Positions 34,874 through 43,711 are shown, counted from the stretch's first letter. The stretch is DNA of 64,000 nt from Mediterraneibacter hominis (GCF_014287475.1 NZ_JACOPF010000006.1:15311-79310); one strand, 5' to 3'. The notes: generated by a model not told the origin, from the letters alone. Numbers and translations are program-made.

Positions 34874-35493
34874 ACGGGGTAGTTGTAGATACGGCAAAAT
34901 ATCATTATGCTGCATGGAAAAAGTTGGCAGATGAACTGGGATTTTATCTGAGTATAGAAGAAAATGAAAAGTTAAAAGGCGTAAGCCGCATGGAATCACT
35001 GGATATTATATTGAAGATAGGAGGAATAGAAAACTGTTCTCAGGAAAGAAAACGATTACTTGCAGAAAAGAAAAATATGTATTATTTGGAAATGCTTTCG
35101 GATATGGGACCTTCAGAGATATTGCCTGGAATTGTAGAACTTATAAAAAGTCTGAAAATGAAGGGGTGCAGGATCGCTTTGGGATCGGCCAGTAAAAGCG
35201 CCGGTATGATACTCAAAAGACTGGGAATAGAGGAACTGTTCGACGAGATTGTAGACGGGAATGACATAAAGCATGCGAAGCCGCATCCAGAAGTATTTCA
35301 GACGGCGGCGAAGAAACTCGGGATTTCTTATGAAAAATGTATGGTTGTTGAAGATGCAAAGGCCGGAGTGGAGGCAGCGCATGCATGTGGAATGTGCTGT
35401 ATCGGGGTCGGCAGCAGCGAAGCCTTAAGCGCGGCGGATTTCCATGTGGAAAGTACAGCGGAATTGTCGAATATCTTCACTGTGCTCGTATAA
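34837..35493 (+). CDS. ycjU: Beta-phosphoglucomutase (YcjU-like HAD phosphatase family)
   Basis: A 218-residue HAD-superfamily mutase converting beta-glucose 1-phosphate to glucose 6-phosphate. Motif I is FDLDGVVVDT with nucleophile D11 and acid/base D13; motif II is GSASKS, and motifs III and IV are KPHPEVF and VVEDAKAG. A helical cap domain spans about 16-85. The gene overlaps the GH65 gene by 37 bases and is the last of the operon, feeding the beta-glucose 1-phosphate from the GH65 step into glycolysis. A terminator follows. Confidence 0.92.
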   Translation: MEEKIRGCIFDLDGVVVDTAKYHYAAWKKLADELGFYLSIEENEKLKGVSRMESLDIILKIGGIENCSQERKRLLAEKKNMYYLEMLSDMGPSEILPGIVELIKSLKMKGCRIALGSASKSAGMILKRLGIEELFDEIVDGNDIKHAKPHPEVFQTAAKKLGISYEKCMVVEDAKAGVEAAHACGMCCIGVGSSEALSAADFHVESTAELSNIFTVLV

Positions 35494-35504
35494 AAACAGA
35501 GTAT

Positions 35505-35546
35505 AAAACGGATGACGAAGAGAAATTTAAACGTCATCCGTTTTTT
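35505..35546 (+). terminator. Rho-independent terminator of the ycj-type operon
   Basis: AAAACGGATGACG (35505-35517) pairs with CGTCATCCGTTTT (35532-35544), followed by more Ts. The remaining ~150 bases to the next gene hold a CTGTATG/CATACAG inverted repeat (35604-35638) and no open frame. Confidence 0.9.
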
Positions 35547-35700
35547 CGGTGGCACAAAGAATAAAAGCACTCAGCAAAGGAGCCTTACTTGCCGGAGTAT
35601 TTTCTGTATGTTAATATTAGAAAAAGGAAATCATACAGATAATAAATACATATAGAGTTATAACTTGCAAGAGTAAACAAATGAAGGAGAATATCAGGAA

Positions 35701-36117
35701 ATGGACTATGAATTGCTAAAGAAAATAAGAATGTCTCAGAATGCGTTTGGGGATATGGTGGGTGTTAAAATTGTAGAAATCAAAGAAGGATATGCCCGTG
35801 CGAAGCTGACAGCTTCAGACGCCCTGTTAAATCCGATTGGCTCTATGCATGGAGGATGTCTTTTTACACTGGCTGATATTACAGGCGGTTCCGCAGCAGT
35901 ATCACACGGCGAACAAGTGACGACAGTAGATGCGGACATCCGCTATCTGCGTGCAGGAATAGGAATTAAGGAGGCAGTGGCTGAAGCAAAGGAAATAAAA
36001 AGAGGAAAAAAACTTCTTGTCTATAGAGTAGATATTACAGATGAAAGAGGAACTTTGTTGACAGCAGGAACTTTTAGTTATATGTCCTTGGGTAAGAAAA
36101 TCGTATTGGAAAAGTAG
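35701..36117 (+). CDS. PaaI-family hotdog thioesterase
   Basis: A 138-residue single-hotdog-domain protein with the PaaI/4HBT signature SMHGGCLFTLADITGGSAA, whose core is HGGCLFTLAD; the central helix carries the catalytic Asp. Members hydrolyse aryl- or acyl-CoA thioesters. GAAGGAG precedes the ATG. It appears to be transcribed alone, between two terminators. The CoA ester is unknown, and there is no phenylacetate cluster here. Confidence 0.88.
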   Translation: MDYELLKKIRMSQNAFGDMVGVKIVEIKEGYARAKLTASDALLNPIGSMHGGCLFTLADITGGSAAVSHGEQVTTVDADIRYLRAGIGIKEAVAEAKEIKRGKKLLVYRVDITDERGTLLTAGTFSYMSLGKKIVLEK

Positions 36118-36134
36118 AATAGGATAGAACATTG

Positions 36135-36159
36135 TGCCGGAGCGTATTCCGGCATTTTT
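36135..36159 (+). terminator. Rho-independent terminator after the thioesterase gene
   Basis: TGCCGGA (36135-36141) pairs with TCCGGCA (36148-36154), followed by TTTTT. Confidence 0.85.
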
Positions 36160-36196
36160 ATGTATAGTGGGGAAACTTAACTTTTATCCTTGATAG

Positions 36197-36226
36197 TGAA
36201 ACCTTATGAGAGGTTTTGGCGTCTAA
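36197..36226 (+). promoter_or_regulatory. ECF-type promoter TGAAAC-17-CGTCTAA
   Basis: TGAAAC (36197-36202), a 17-base spacer and CGTCTAA (36220-36226) match the promoter shape of Firmicute ECF sigma factors. It directly precedes an ECF sigma gene, so positive autoregulation is likely. A second GGAAAC lies at about 36170. The spacer holds a small AAACCT/AGGTTT inverted repeat. Confidence 0.75.
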
Positions 36227-36317
36227 TGTATGTAAAGACAATGCCGGCAAGATAGAGGGGAACATAGATACTATAAGAAATATAGACCTACAGAATAAGA
36301 AAGGGGGAAATCTGTTA

Positions 36318-36833
36318 TTGAAATTTTTAGTAAAGAAAGCACAGAAGAGAGATGATCAGGCATTTGTAGAACTGATGGAGCTATGTAAATCCAGTATGTA
36401 CAAAGTTGCACGGAGTTATCTGCGTCAGGATGAAGACATTGCAGATGCTATATCGCAGACTATATTGAATTGTTATGATAATATCGCAAAATTAAAAAAT
36501 CCAAAGTACTTTAAAACTTGGCTGACTCGTATTTTGATAAACAATTGTAAGGATATTATAAGGCAGAATCAAAAGGAATATCTTCTGGAAATTTTGCCTG
36601 AACAAGGGGAAGAATGTATGGAGCTTAAGAATTATGAATTTCAGGAATTAATGAATTCTTTAGATGACAAATACCGTGTTGTACTGCTTCTCTATTACGG
36701 AGAGGGATTCAAAATCAGGGAGATTGCCCAAATCTTGGAAATGGATGAGAATACAGTGAAGACAAGATTGTCCAGAGGAAGGAAAAAATTAGGACAAGTA
36801 TATCATTTAGAGGCTGTAGGAGAGAGGAGGTAA
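36318..36833 (+). CDS. ECF-type RNA polymerase sigma factor
   Basis: A 171-residue sigma-70 family protein with region 2 (about 15-85, including RSYLRQDEDIADAISQ) and region 4 helix-turn-helix (about 115-165, including YYGEGFKIREIAQILEMDENTVKTRLSR, core REIAQILEM). No ATG is suitable. The TTG at 36318 is chosen because AGGGGG lies 10 bases upstream and conserved region 2 follows. A TTG at 36216 would fall inside the ECF promoter and is excluded by it. The anti-sigma gene follows after 4 bases. Confidence 0.88.
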   Translation: MKFLVKKAQKRDDQAFVELMELCKSSMYKVARSYLRQDEDIADAISQTILNCYDNIAKLKNPKYFKTWLTRILINNCKDIIRQNQKEYLLEILPEQGEECMELKNYEFQELMNSLDDKYRVVLLLYYGEGFKIREIAQILEMDENTVKTRLSRGRKKLGQVYHLEAVGERR

Positions 36834-36837
36834 ATAG

Positions 36838-38349
36838 ATGAAAAAGGAATATTCAGACAAAGAGATAAAACAAATTTTGAAAAAAGAGGCGGAACTTCCA
36901 GAGTGCGTGGAAAAGAAAATACAGGCGGCATATCAGGAAATTAGTATGGATTCAAAAGTGACAATGAAGTATTTGAAGACATATAGAATAAGAAAGATGG
37001 CTGTTATTGCCGCTGTTATGGTGGCTGCTGTGGGACTTGCGGGGTTTGCGGCAAATGAATTTTTAAAGGTGAATATAAAAGAAGATACAAAAAATGCAGA
37101 GAAAATACTGTATAATATACAAGTGGATACGCAGAAGGAGGCACATAAAATTAAGGTGACTCCCACATATATGCCGCAGGGATATGTATATGGCGACGAG
37201 ACTTCTGCCTACGGCGGAAAATGGCATAATTATGATACGGACAGCGGAATTACAATTGTACCGGTGAATGCGGCAGAACTCTACTGGGGAGAGAGAACAG
37301 GCAATTCTGTTTACAGAGAATCTTTTGCTAAGTCAGATTATGTAGAAGAGATCGAGATAGACGGACAGAGACAGGATATATTTGTAGAAGCGAAAGCGCC
37401 CTATGTGGATGCAGATAAGAAGATAATCAATATTTTTCTTACGAATGAGGAATACGGATATATGGTTTGGATAAGCAGCGAGACAACACTAGGAAAGGAA
37501 GAACTGCTTAAGGTAGCAAAAGGGCTGCAAATAGAAGTATTAGACGAAACCGAAAGCTACGCGACAGAAGAAGAGATAGAAAAAGAACTCGCAATGCAAA
37601 GGGAAGACAAAGAGACACAGGAGAAAGAAAAAGAGGAAAAAATAAAATATGGAATTCCAATTGAAAATATTTATAAGACAGGGGATGTCATCAGAAATCC
37701 GTTCCTTACGGAGGACATGGGGGTTCCTGAGGAGAATATAGAGTATATGGTACAGGATATCCAGATAGCAGACAGCTTGGATATGGAGAAATATCCTAGC
37801 GAAAATTATTGCAGCTATGAGGAAGTTGCGCCATGGGTAAATGAGGACGGTACATTAAAAACACATTTTCGGTATACGTATGCGATGACAGCAGAAGGAC
37901 AGACCGAAGAGGAGCCAAGATTAGAGGAAGTATCATCTAAGTATGTCATAGTGAAAATGAAAGTAAAAAACGTTTCCGGCATGAACAATGAAAGCGTGAA
38001 TTTAGCACCGGATCTGATTGTAAAGGAAGAAAGAGAAGACGGAGGACTTTCCTGTTATGGACCGACATTTTTCCCTGCAAATGAAGAGTATTCCCTACAG
38101 TGGGGAAGCGGAGACGGGGCAAGTTTCCCGATTTATATCGACCAGATGTATTATACAGAAGGGATAGAACGAATAAAAAGCAGCCTTTACAGGCCACTTG
38201 CAGATCAAGAAGAGCTGGAATATACACTCGTGTATGTAGCGGACGCAGATGTGCTGGATTCTATGTACCTGAAATTCTACGTGTCATATGCAGAAGAAAT
38301 GCTGAATGGAAATTGGATAACGAATCCGTATGTGAAAGTGACAGAATAA
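36838..38349 (+). CDS. Membrane-anchored anti-sigma factor with extracellular sensor domain
   Basis: A 503-residue single-pass membrane protein. Residues 1-53 are a charged cytosolic part expected to hold the sigma factor. Residues 54-72 form the membrane segment. The outer part holds a DUF4367-like domain (about 90-235, ending EELLKVAKGLQIEVL), a Lys/Glu-rich coil-like linker (about 240-275) and a second, less familiar beta-rich domain (about 290-500) resembling the C-terminal part of DUF4179/5643-type proteins. It would release the sigma factor on an envelope signal. Ligand unknown. Confidence 0.8.
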   Translation: MKKEYSDKEIKQILKKEAELPECVEKKIQAAYQEISMDSKVTMKYLKTYRIRKMAVIAAVMVAAVGLAGFAANEFLKVNIKEDTKNAEKILYNIQVDTQKEAHKIKVTPTYMPQGYVYGDETSAYGGKWHNYDTDSGITIVPVNAAELYWGERTGNSVYRESFAKSDYVEEIEIDGQRQDIFVEAKAPYVDADKKIINIFLTNEEYGYMVWISSETTLGKEELLKVAKGLQIEVLDETESYATEEEIEKELAMQREDKETQEKEKEEKIKYGIPIENIYKTGDVIRNPFLTEDMGVPEENIEYMVQDIQIADSLDMEKYPSENYCSYEEVAPWVNEDGTLKTHFRYTYAMTAEGQTEEEPRLEEVSSKYVIVKMKVKNVSGMNNESVNLAPDLIVKEEREDGGLSCYGPTFFPANEEYSLQWGSGDGASFPIYIDQMYYTEGIERIKSSLYRPLADQEELEYTLVYVADADVLDSMYLKFYVSYAEEMLNGNWITNPYVKVTE

Positions 38350-38379
38350 AAAGCAGAAATATCAATAGAAATATAAACG

Positions 38380-38411
38380 ACAGGAGGGGAGCAAAAGCCC
38401 CTCCTGTTTTG
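38380..38411 (+). terminator. Rho-independent terminator of the sigma/anti-sigma operon
   Basis: ACAGGAGGGG (38380-38389) pairs with CCCCTCCTGT (38398-38407), followed by TTTT. Confidence 0.88.
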
Positions 38412-38513
38412 TAATTTGACAAGGATTCTTATGACGTTTATAATTCTACTGTATGATTGTATAGCTTAAGAGCTGTAAGTTTTGGCATGAGAATAAGTGT
38501 AAGGAGGATTACG

Positions 38514-39434
38514 ATGAAGAAGCCGGTTTTAATCATTATGGCAGCAGGAATGGGGAGCAGATACGGCGGTTTAAAGCAGATTGACCCGATTGACAAGGAA
38601 GGGCATATTATTATGGACTTTTCCATTTTTGAAGCAAAAAGAGCAGGATTCGAGAAAGTTGTATTTATTATAAAGAAAGAAAATGAAGAGGATTTTAAAG
38701 AAGCAATTGGAAAACGAATTGAAAAGGTGATGGATGTATCTTATGTATACCAGGATCTTTACAGTCTGCCGGAAGGATTTCAAGTGCCGCAGGGACGAGT
38801 GAAGCCCTGGGGTACGGCACATGCTGTATTAAGCGCATACGAGGAAATAGACGGACCCTTTGCGGTAATCAATGCGGATGATTATTATGGACAGCATGCT
38901 TTTGAGACGATTTATAAATTTCTTACTACCCATGAGGATGATGACAAATACCGCTATACAATGGTAGGCTACCGTTTGAAAAATACAATGACAGACAATG
39001 GATATGTGGCGCGCGGTATCTGTGAATTAAACGAGAAACAGGAACTTGTAGAGATCAATGAGAGGACTCGGATTGAAAAACGCGCAGACGGAATCGCTTA
39101 TTCAGAAGATGACGGAAAAACCTGGGTGCCGGTAGAAGGTAATAAACTGGTATCTCTAAATATGTGGGGCTTTACAAAAAGTATAATGAAAGAAATAAAA
39201 GAAGGATTTCCTGCATTTTTGCAAAAGGGATTGAAAGAGAATCCTCTGAAATGCGAATATTTTCTGCCGTCTGTAGTAAGCGATCTTCTGGAAAGTGGAC
39301 GTGCGACAGTGACTGTTTTAGATACAGAAGATAAATGGTACGGTGTAACCTATAAAGAGGACAAGCCGCTGGTGACGGCAGCGCTCCAGGCATTAAAGGA
39401 TGAAGGAAAATATCCGCAGAAGCTGTGGGAATAA
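38514..39434 (+). CDS. NDP-sugar nucleotidyltransferase-family protein
   Basis: A 306-residue GT-A-fold nucleotidyltransferase. The N-terminal nucleotide-binding motif is AAGMGSRYGGLKQ, and the metal-binding Asp pair appears in INADDYYG. It resembles the sugar-1-phosphate nucleotidyltransferase-like proteins often found in clostridia, but sugar and nucleotide cannot be named. AAGGAGG lies 7 bases before the ATG at 38514, and a longer in-frame start is not supported. It is followed 60 bases on by galE, with which it may form a nucleotide-sugar operon. Confidence 0.8.
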   Translation: MKKPVLIIMAAGMGSRYGGLKQIDPIDKEGHIIMDFSIFEAKRAGFEKVVFIIKKENEEDFKEAIGKRIEKVMDVSYVYQDLYSLPEGFQVPQGRVKPWGTAHAVLSAYEEIDGPFAVINADDYYGQHAFETIYKFLTTHEDDDKYRYTMVGYRLKNTMTDNGYVARGICELNEKQELVEINERTRIEKRADGIAYSEDDGKTWVPVEGNKLVSLNMWGFTKSIMKEIKEGFPAFLQKGLKENPLKCEYFLPSVVSDLLESGRATVTVLDTEDKWYGVTYKEDKPLVTAALQALKDEGKYPQKLWE

Positions 39435-39494
39435 AATAACCAAACAATGATGAAAAAAAGGACTTGCCTAAAGACAGAAAAAGGAGGTAGAAAC

Positions 39495-40514
39495 ATGTCT
39501 ATTTTAGTAACCGGTGGAGCCGGATTTATTGGAAGCCATACTTGCGTAGAATTGCTGAATGTAGGATATGACACAGTAATTGTAGATAATTTATATAATG
39601 CATCAAAAAAAGCAATAGAGCGTATAGAAGAAATTACAGGGAAAACAGTGAAATTTTATCAAGTAGATGTCCGCGACGCAGAAGGGTTAGATGAAATCTT
39701 TGAAAAAGAAGATATAGAAGCAGTCATTCATTTTGCCGGGTTAAAGGCAGTCGGGGAGTCTGTGGCAAAGCCTTTAGAGTATTATGACAATAATATAAAT
39801 GGTACACTGACACTTTGCGATGTAATGAGAAAACACAATGTGAAAAATATTATTTTCAGTTCTTCTGCGACTGTATACGGGGACCCTGCATTTATACCCA
39901 TTACCGAAGAGTGTCCAAAGGGAATCTGTACAAATCCGTATGGATGGACAAAATGGATGTTGGAGCAGATTTTGACAGATCTGCATACAGCAGATAAAGA
40001 ATGGAATGTGGTTCTTCTTCGGTATTTTAATCCCATTGGAGCACATAAGAGTGGAAAAATCGGAGAAGATCCGAAAGGAATTCCCAATAATCTTATGCCG
40101 TATATTTCACAGGTGGCGATCGGAAAATTAAAATGTCTGGGCGTATTTGGAGATGACTATGATACGCCGGACGGAACGGGTGTGCGGGATTACATTCATG
40201 TGGTAGATTTGGCAGACGGGCATGTCTGTGCGGTTGAAAAATTAAAAGAAAAAACAGGTGTATCTGTTTACAACCTGGGAACCGGAAGAGGATATTCTGT
40301 ACTTGATATGGTGAAAGCATTTGAAAGGGCATGTAAAAAAGAGATTCCTTATGAAATCAAAGCACGCCGTCCCGGTGATATTGCAACTTGTTATTGTGAC
40401 GCTTCAAAGGCGAAAAAAGAATTGCATTGGGAAGCAAAACGCGGGCTGGAAGAAATGTGTGAAGATTCCTGGAGATGGCAGAGCCAGAATCCCAATGGGT
40501 ACCAGGGGGAATGA
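39495..40514 (+). CDS. galE: UDP-glucose 4-epimerase
   Basis: A 339-residue extended short-chain dehydrogenase interconverting UDP-glucose and UDP-galactose with bound NAD. The Rossmann motif is GGAGFIGSH at the N-terminus; the catalytic Ser region is FSSSATVYG, and the Tyr/Lys pair is in [20 protein letters not shown] and the C-terminal RPGD motif are characteristic of GalE. AAGGAGG precedes the ATG. Its product feeds galactose, and through the UDP-galactopyranose mutase at 61,172 galactofuranose, into surface polysaccharide. Confidence 0.95.
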   Translation: MSILVTGGAGFIGSHTCVELLNVGYDTVIVDNLYNASKKAIERIEEITGKTVKFYQVDVRDAEGLDEIFEKEDIEAVIHFAGLKAVGESVAKPLEYYDNNINGTLTLCDVMRKHNVKNIIFSSSATVYGDPAFIPITEECPKGICTNPYGWTKWMLEQILTDLHTADKEWNVVLLRYFNPIGAHKSGKIGEDPKGIPNNLMPYISQVAIGKLKCLGVFGDDYDTPDGTGVRDYIHVVDLADGHVCAVEKLKEKTGVSVYNLGTGRGYSVLDMVKAFERACKKEIPYEIKARRPGDIATCYCDASKAKKELHWEAKRGLEEMCEDSWRWQSQNPNGYQGE

Positions 40515-40533
40515 AAAGGAAAGGGTTTTTGTT

Positions 40534-41295
40534 ATGAGCGAACAAAAAGAGACTGTAATAACAGAGAAAAAGAAACAGGTGCTAAGTGATTTGCGCAATT
40601 CGGAGGAAATATACATGCTGATGTCTGCATGTACGAAAATGCCGTTTGTAGTGTGTGATCCTGAGACGTACGACGATAAGATTTTTCTGTTTAATGATTT
40701 AGAAACGGCAAAAAAATGTGCAGAAAAATACAGAAATGAAAATCAGCCGGTCAATGTAGGGAAAGTGGGAAGGAAGCAGTTACTTCCATTTTATTCCAGC
40801 TTATATACAATGGGGATAAATTGCCTTGTGTTTGAAAATAAGGAAGAGAAAATAACAGCGATCCAGTTGGAAGATCTGGTAAAGCGGGGAGATATAAACC
40901 ACCTTCCAGAGGGAAAGGTCTGGGTAGAAAATCCAGGATTACATCTGACATCGCTTTATTTTATGCAGGAAATGCGCAGACATAAGAAGCCGGAGCTGAC
41001 AGAAGAAATGAAGGAGCTTCAAGAGGAGATTCTTTCAAATTTCCAGAGAGGGACTTACATTGCGGCAGTACAGGAAGGAAATAAAATCCCTCTGTTAAAA
41101 CAACAGGATGGAACGTCATTTCAGCCGATTTTTACGGATGTTATAGAATTTCAGAAATTTAACAGGGAACAGAAGTTTAAATCTGCGGTTATAAAAGCAG
41201 ATAAGCTTCTTAATATTCTTGTACCAGAGGCAAAGGGGGTTGTGATCAATCCTTTTGGAGTAAATTTGCAGCTTCCTATTAAGAGGAAAAAATAA
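40534..41295 (+). CDS. SseB-family protein
   Basis: A 253-residue soluble protein. The C-terminal half has the SseB C-terminal features TSFQPIFTDVIEFQKF and AKGVVINPFGVNLQL, and the N-terminal half contains an SseB-like repeat. The molecular role is unknown; SseB was named for enhanced serine sensitivity in E. coli. AAAGGAAAGGG lies before the ATG at 40534. A much longer frame upstream of it overlaps galE and is not used. The next gene starts in its stop codon. Confidence 0.82.
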   Translation: MSEQKETVITEKKKQVLSDLRNSEEIYMLMSACTKMPFVVCDPETYDDKIFLFNDLETAKKCAEKYRNENQPVNVGKVGRKQLLPFYSSLYTMGINCLVFENKEEKITAIQLEDLVKRGDINHLPEGKVWVENPGLHLTSLYFMQEMRRHKKPELTEEMKELQEEILSNFQRGTYIAAVQEGNKIPLLKQQDGTSFQPIFTDVIEFQKFNREQKFKSAVIKADKLLNILVPEAKGVVINPFGVNLQLPIKRKK

Positions 41296-42128
41296 TGATT
41301 GTTTTTTATTTTAGTGGAACAGGTAATACTCTCTGGGCGGCAAAAAAAATAGCGAACCGTTTTTGGGGTGAATGTCATGGGATCATGGAATATGCGGCGG
41401 ACAAAGCTATACAGATAGAAGACGATAGGATTGGATTTGTGTTTCCAGTCTATATGAATGATCTCCCCTGGGTTGTAAAAGCATTTTTGCTGGAGCTGTC
41501 ATTTAAAAACCCTAAATATATTTTTGCAGTGTTTACATCAAGCAGTGGAAAAAATGGAAAAGCAGCTAAAAATTTAGAGAAGGTTCTTCAGATGAAGCAT
41601 ACAAAGCTGTCTGCTGTGTTTGATCTGCCAATGCCAGGGAACTGCATTCCCGGGAAAAAGGCAAAAGAGACGGAAAAGCTTAAGAAAGCACCTGAAAGAT
41701 TAGAAGGCATTATAAAAGATATTCAGAAAAACACAAAAAGTGTAAATCAAAAATTTCTTTCAGATAAAAGAAGAGGTATGCAAAAACATTATGCGGGCAG
41801 CGTGAAACCAAACTTTGTGACTGGTTCTTGGTTTTACAGACAAGGGATGGCCAGCACAGTGATGAAACCATATCCGGATGATAAGAAATGTACAGGATGT
41901 GGAATTTGCGAAAAGATCTGCCCGACGGGTAATATTCAGATAAAAAATGGAAGAGCAGTGCATGGGAATTGCTGTACCGCATGCTATGCATGCTATCATT
42001 GGTGTCCCAAACAGGCGCATACCGTTTCTATGCCTATTTTAAGAGGAAGAAAGCAGTACCACCATCCAGATGTAGGGTGGCAGGAGATTGCAAATCAAAA
42101 GAAAGAGCAGAAGAGGGAGAAGAGATGA
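41295..42128 (+). CDS. EFR1-type flavodoxin/ferredoxin protein
   Basis: A 277-residue electron-transfer protein. Residues 1-150 are flavodoxin-like, with the FMN phosphate loop YFSGTGNT. The C-terminal ~80 residues bind two [4Fe-4S] clusters: CTGCGICEKICP and CCTACYACYHWCP. EFR1 proteins are common in clostridia, but partner enzymes are rarely known. Start and stop overlap neighbours at TAATG and ATGA, so it is coupled to both the sseB-like gene and the acetyltransferase. Confidence 0.88.
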   Translation: MIVFYFSGTGNTLWAAKKIANRFWGECHGIMEYAADKAIQIEDDRIGFVFPVYMNDLPWVVKAFLLELSFKNPKYIFAVFTSSSGKNGKAAKNLEKVLQMKHTKLSAVFDLPMPGNCIPGKKAKETEKLKKAPERLEGIIKDIQKNTKSVNQKFLSDKRRGMQKHYAGSVKPNFVTGSWFYRQGMASTVMKPYPDDKKCTGCGICEKICPTGNIQIKNGRAVHGNCCTACYACYHWCPKQAHTVSMPILRGRKQYHHPDVGWQEIANQKKEQKREKR

Positions 42129-42739
42129 CAGAGAAGGAACGAATGCTGGCAGGGAAATTGTATATTGCAGATGATAAAGAGCTGGCGAAGGATGCGAAAC
42201 GTTCCAGAAGATTGACAAGACTGTTGAACCATTCTACAGAGGAGGAGAGTAATCTCCGGGTTCGGTTGATAAAGGAACTGTTCCAAAAGACAGGAGAGAA
42301 TATCTGGATAGAACCTCCGTTTCGTTGTGATTATGGGTGCCATATTTCCGTAGGAGAAAATTTTTATGCCAATTATGACTGTATTATTTTAGATGTGTGT
42401 GATGTAGAGATTGGCGATAATGTATTTTTGGCTCCAAGAGTCTGTATCTATACGGCAGGACATCCGATAGATGCAGGTGTGCGTAATACGCAGCTGGAGT
42501 TTGGAAAAAAAGTGAAAATTGGAAACGGTGTATGGATTGGCGGCAATACGGTGGTGAATCCAGGAGTGACGATAGGAGACAACGTAGTGATTGGCTCAGG
42601 CTCTGTTGTGACGAAAGACATCCCTTCCGGAGTGATAGCGGCAGGAAATCCCTGTAGAGTTATCCGTGAAATCACAGAAGAGGATAGGAAGTATTGGGAA
42701 GAATTGGCAGAAGAATACAGAAGAAATAAGGAAGAATAA
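42125..42739 (+). CDS. Maltose/galactoside O-acetyltransferase family protein
   Basis: A 204-residue hexapeptide-repeat (left-handed beta helix) acetyltransferase. An N-terminal helical Mac domain (TEKERMLAGKLY) precedes the repeats, the catalytic histidine is in YTAGHPID, and the C-terminal coil has IGNGVWIGGNTVVNPGV and AAGNPCRVIRE motifs (typical of LacA/Maa). It acetylates a sugar hydroxyl from acetyl-CoA. The ATG overlaps the upstream stop in ATGA. The long frame that extends upstream lies in the EFR1 gene and is not used. Confidence 0.9.
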   Translation: MTEKERMLAGKLYIADDKELAKDAKRSRRLTRLLNHSTEEESNLRVRLIKELFQKTGENIWIEPPFRCDYGCHISVGENFYANYDCIILDVCDVEIGDNVFLAPRVCIYTAGHPIDAGVRNTQLEFGKKVKIGNGVWIGGNTVVNPGVTIGDNVVIGSGSVVTKDIPSGVIAAGNPCRVIREITEEDRKYWEELAEEYRRNKEE

Positions 42740-42760
42740 GGAACGTAGGAGGAAACGCAA

Positions 42761-43327
42761 GTGGGAATAGCAGAATTATGTATTCTGGCAGTGGGGTTAT
42801 CGATGGATGCGTTTGCTGTTTCTGTCTGTAAGGGGCTGGCAATGCCCAAACTGTCAAAAAAGACAATGTTGATAGTAGGGGGCTGGTTTGGGAGCTTTCA
42901 GGCACTCATGCCGCTAGTGGGATATTTTCTCGGATATCAGTTTCGAGACAAAATTACAGCGGTGGATCACTGGATTGCATTTGTACTGTTGGTGATCATT
43001 GGTGCAAATATGGTGCGCGAATCTTTCTCCAGAGACGATGACGGAGAGGAGGCAAATGCGGCGCTGGATATAAAAACAATGTTTGTCCTTGCTGTGGCGA
43101 CGAGCATCGATGCACTGGCAATTGGCATTACATTTGCATTCTTGAATGTCCATGTTGGCTGGGCAGTCACCTTTATAGGAGTGACAACTTTTGTGATCGC
43201 GGCAGCAGGCGTAAAAATAGGGAGTCTTTTCGGAACAAGATACAAAGCGAAAGCAGAGCTTGCGGGAGGAATTATTTTAATTGTACTCGGTGTAAAGATT
43301 CTATTAGAACATCTTGGTCTGCTGTAA
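42761..43327 (+). CDS. mntP: Manganese efflux pump MntP
   Basis: A 188-residue inner-membrane protein with six hydrophobic segments arranged as two repeats. The conserved acidic metal-path residues appear in LSMDAFAVSVCKG and TSIDALAIGITFAF. It exports Mn2+. The start is GTG at 42761 with AGGAGG 8 bases before it. Only 21 bases separate it from the upstream gene, so there is no room for the manganese riboswitch that often precedes mntP. A bidirectional terminator follows. Confidence 0.93.
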   Translation: MGIAELCILAVGLSMDAFAVSVCKGLAMPKLSKKTMLIVGGWFGSFQALMPLVGYFLGYQFRDKITAVDHWIAFVLLVIIGANMVRESFSRDDDGEEANAALDIKTMFVLAVATSIDALAIGITFAFLNVHVGWAVTFIGVTTFVIAAAGVKIGSLFGTRYKAKAELAGGIILIVLGVKILLEHLGLL

Positions 43328-43344
43328 AAAATAAAATAAGGAAT

Positions 43345-43401
43345 AAAAAGACTTTATATTTGACATAGATATGAATCTAAAGCCAAATGTAAAGTCTTTT
43401 T
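43345..43401. terminator. Bidirectional terminator between mntP and the XRE gene
   Basis: AAAAAGACTTTA (43345-43356) pairs with TAAAGTCTTTTT (43390-43401), with A and T tracts on both sides serving both convergent genes. The long intervening loop can itself pair in part (ATTTG/CAAAT). Confidence 0.8.
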
Positions 43402-43711
43402 ATTTTGCGGCAATTCCGTGAACAATGACTGCGAGACAATGAAGCTGTTCTGGAGTCAGATGGTTTAAATCTTCCGTAATTTCTGTAATGAGACTTGGCT
43501 GCTGGCAGTTCATATTAAAAAACTGTTCCGGAGTTAGGTTGAAATATTCGCAGATATTAAAAAATACTGCCATAGAAGGAAGTGCCTGCCGGTTTTCAAT
43601 ATGGTTGATATAGCCAGAATTCTGTCCTAGTGATAAACTCATATCCCGTGCGGATACACCTTTTTGGAGCCGCAATTCAGATAACCTTCTGGAAAATTCT
43701 CTTTCGTACAC
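43400..43711 (-). CDS. Small XRE-family helix-turn-helix regulator
   Basis: A 103-residue DNA-binding protein. Residues 5-60 are a Cro/C1-type helix-turn-helix (VSARDMSLSLGQNSGYINHIEN, core SLSLGQNSGYINHIE). The C-terminal tail (LTPEQLHCLAVIVHGI) is short and hydrophobic, probably for dimerisation. The start is GTG with AGAGGTG upstream on the - strand. It is divergent from the polysaccharide operon, and an exact 11-base repeat lies over both promoters, so it is the best candidate regulator of that operon. Confidence 0.88.
   Translation of the reverse strand: MYEREFSRRLSELRLQKGVSARDMSLSLGQNSGYINHIENRQALPSMAVFFNICEYFNLTPEQFFNMNCQQPSLITEITEDLNHLTPEQLHCLAVIVHGIAAK

Noticed and set aside
40321..40533. 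N-terminal extension of the SseB-family protein
   Set aside because: The extension lies inside galE in another frame; a good ribosome site precedes the ATG at 40534.
41969..42124. N-terminal extension of the acetyltransferase
   Set aside because: It overlaps the ferredoxin domain of the EFR1 gene; the conserved Mac domain begins at 42125.
42740..42760. Manganese (yybP-ykoY) riboswitch before mntP
   Set aside because: Only 21 bases separate the genes, far too short for the element.
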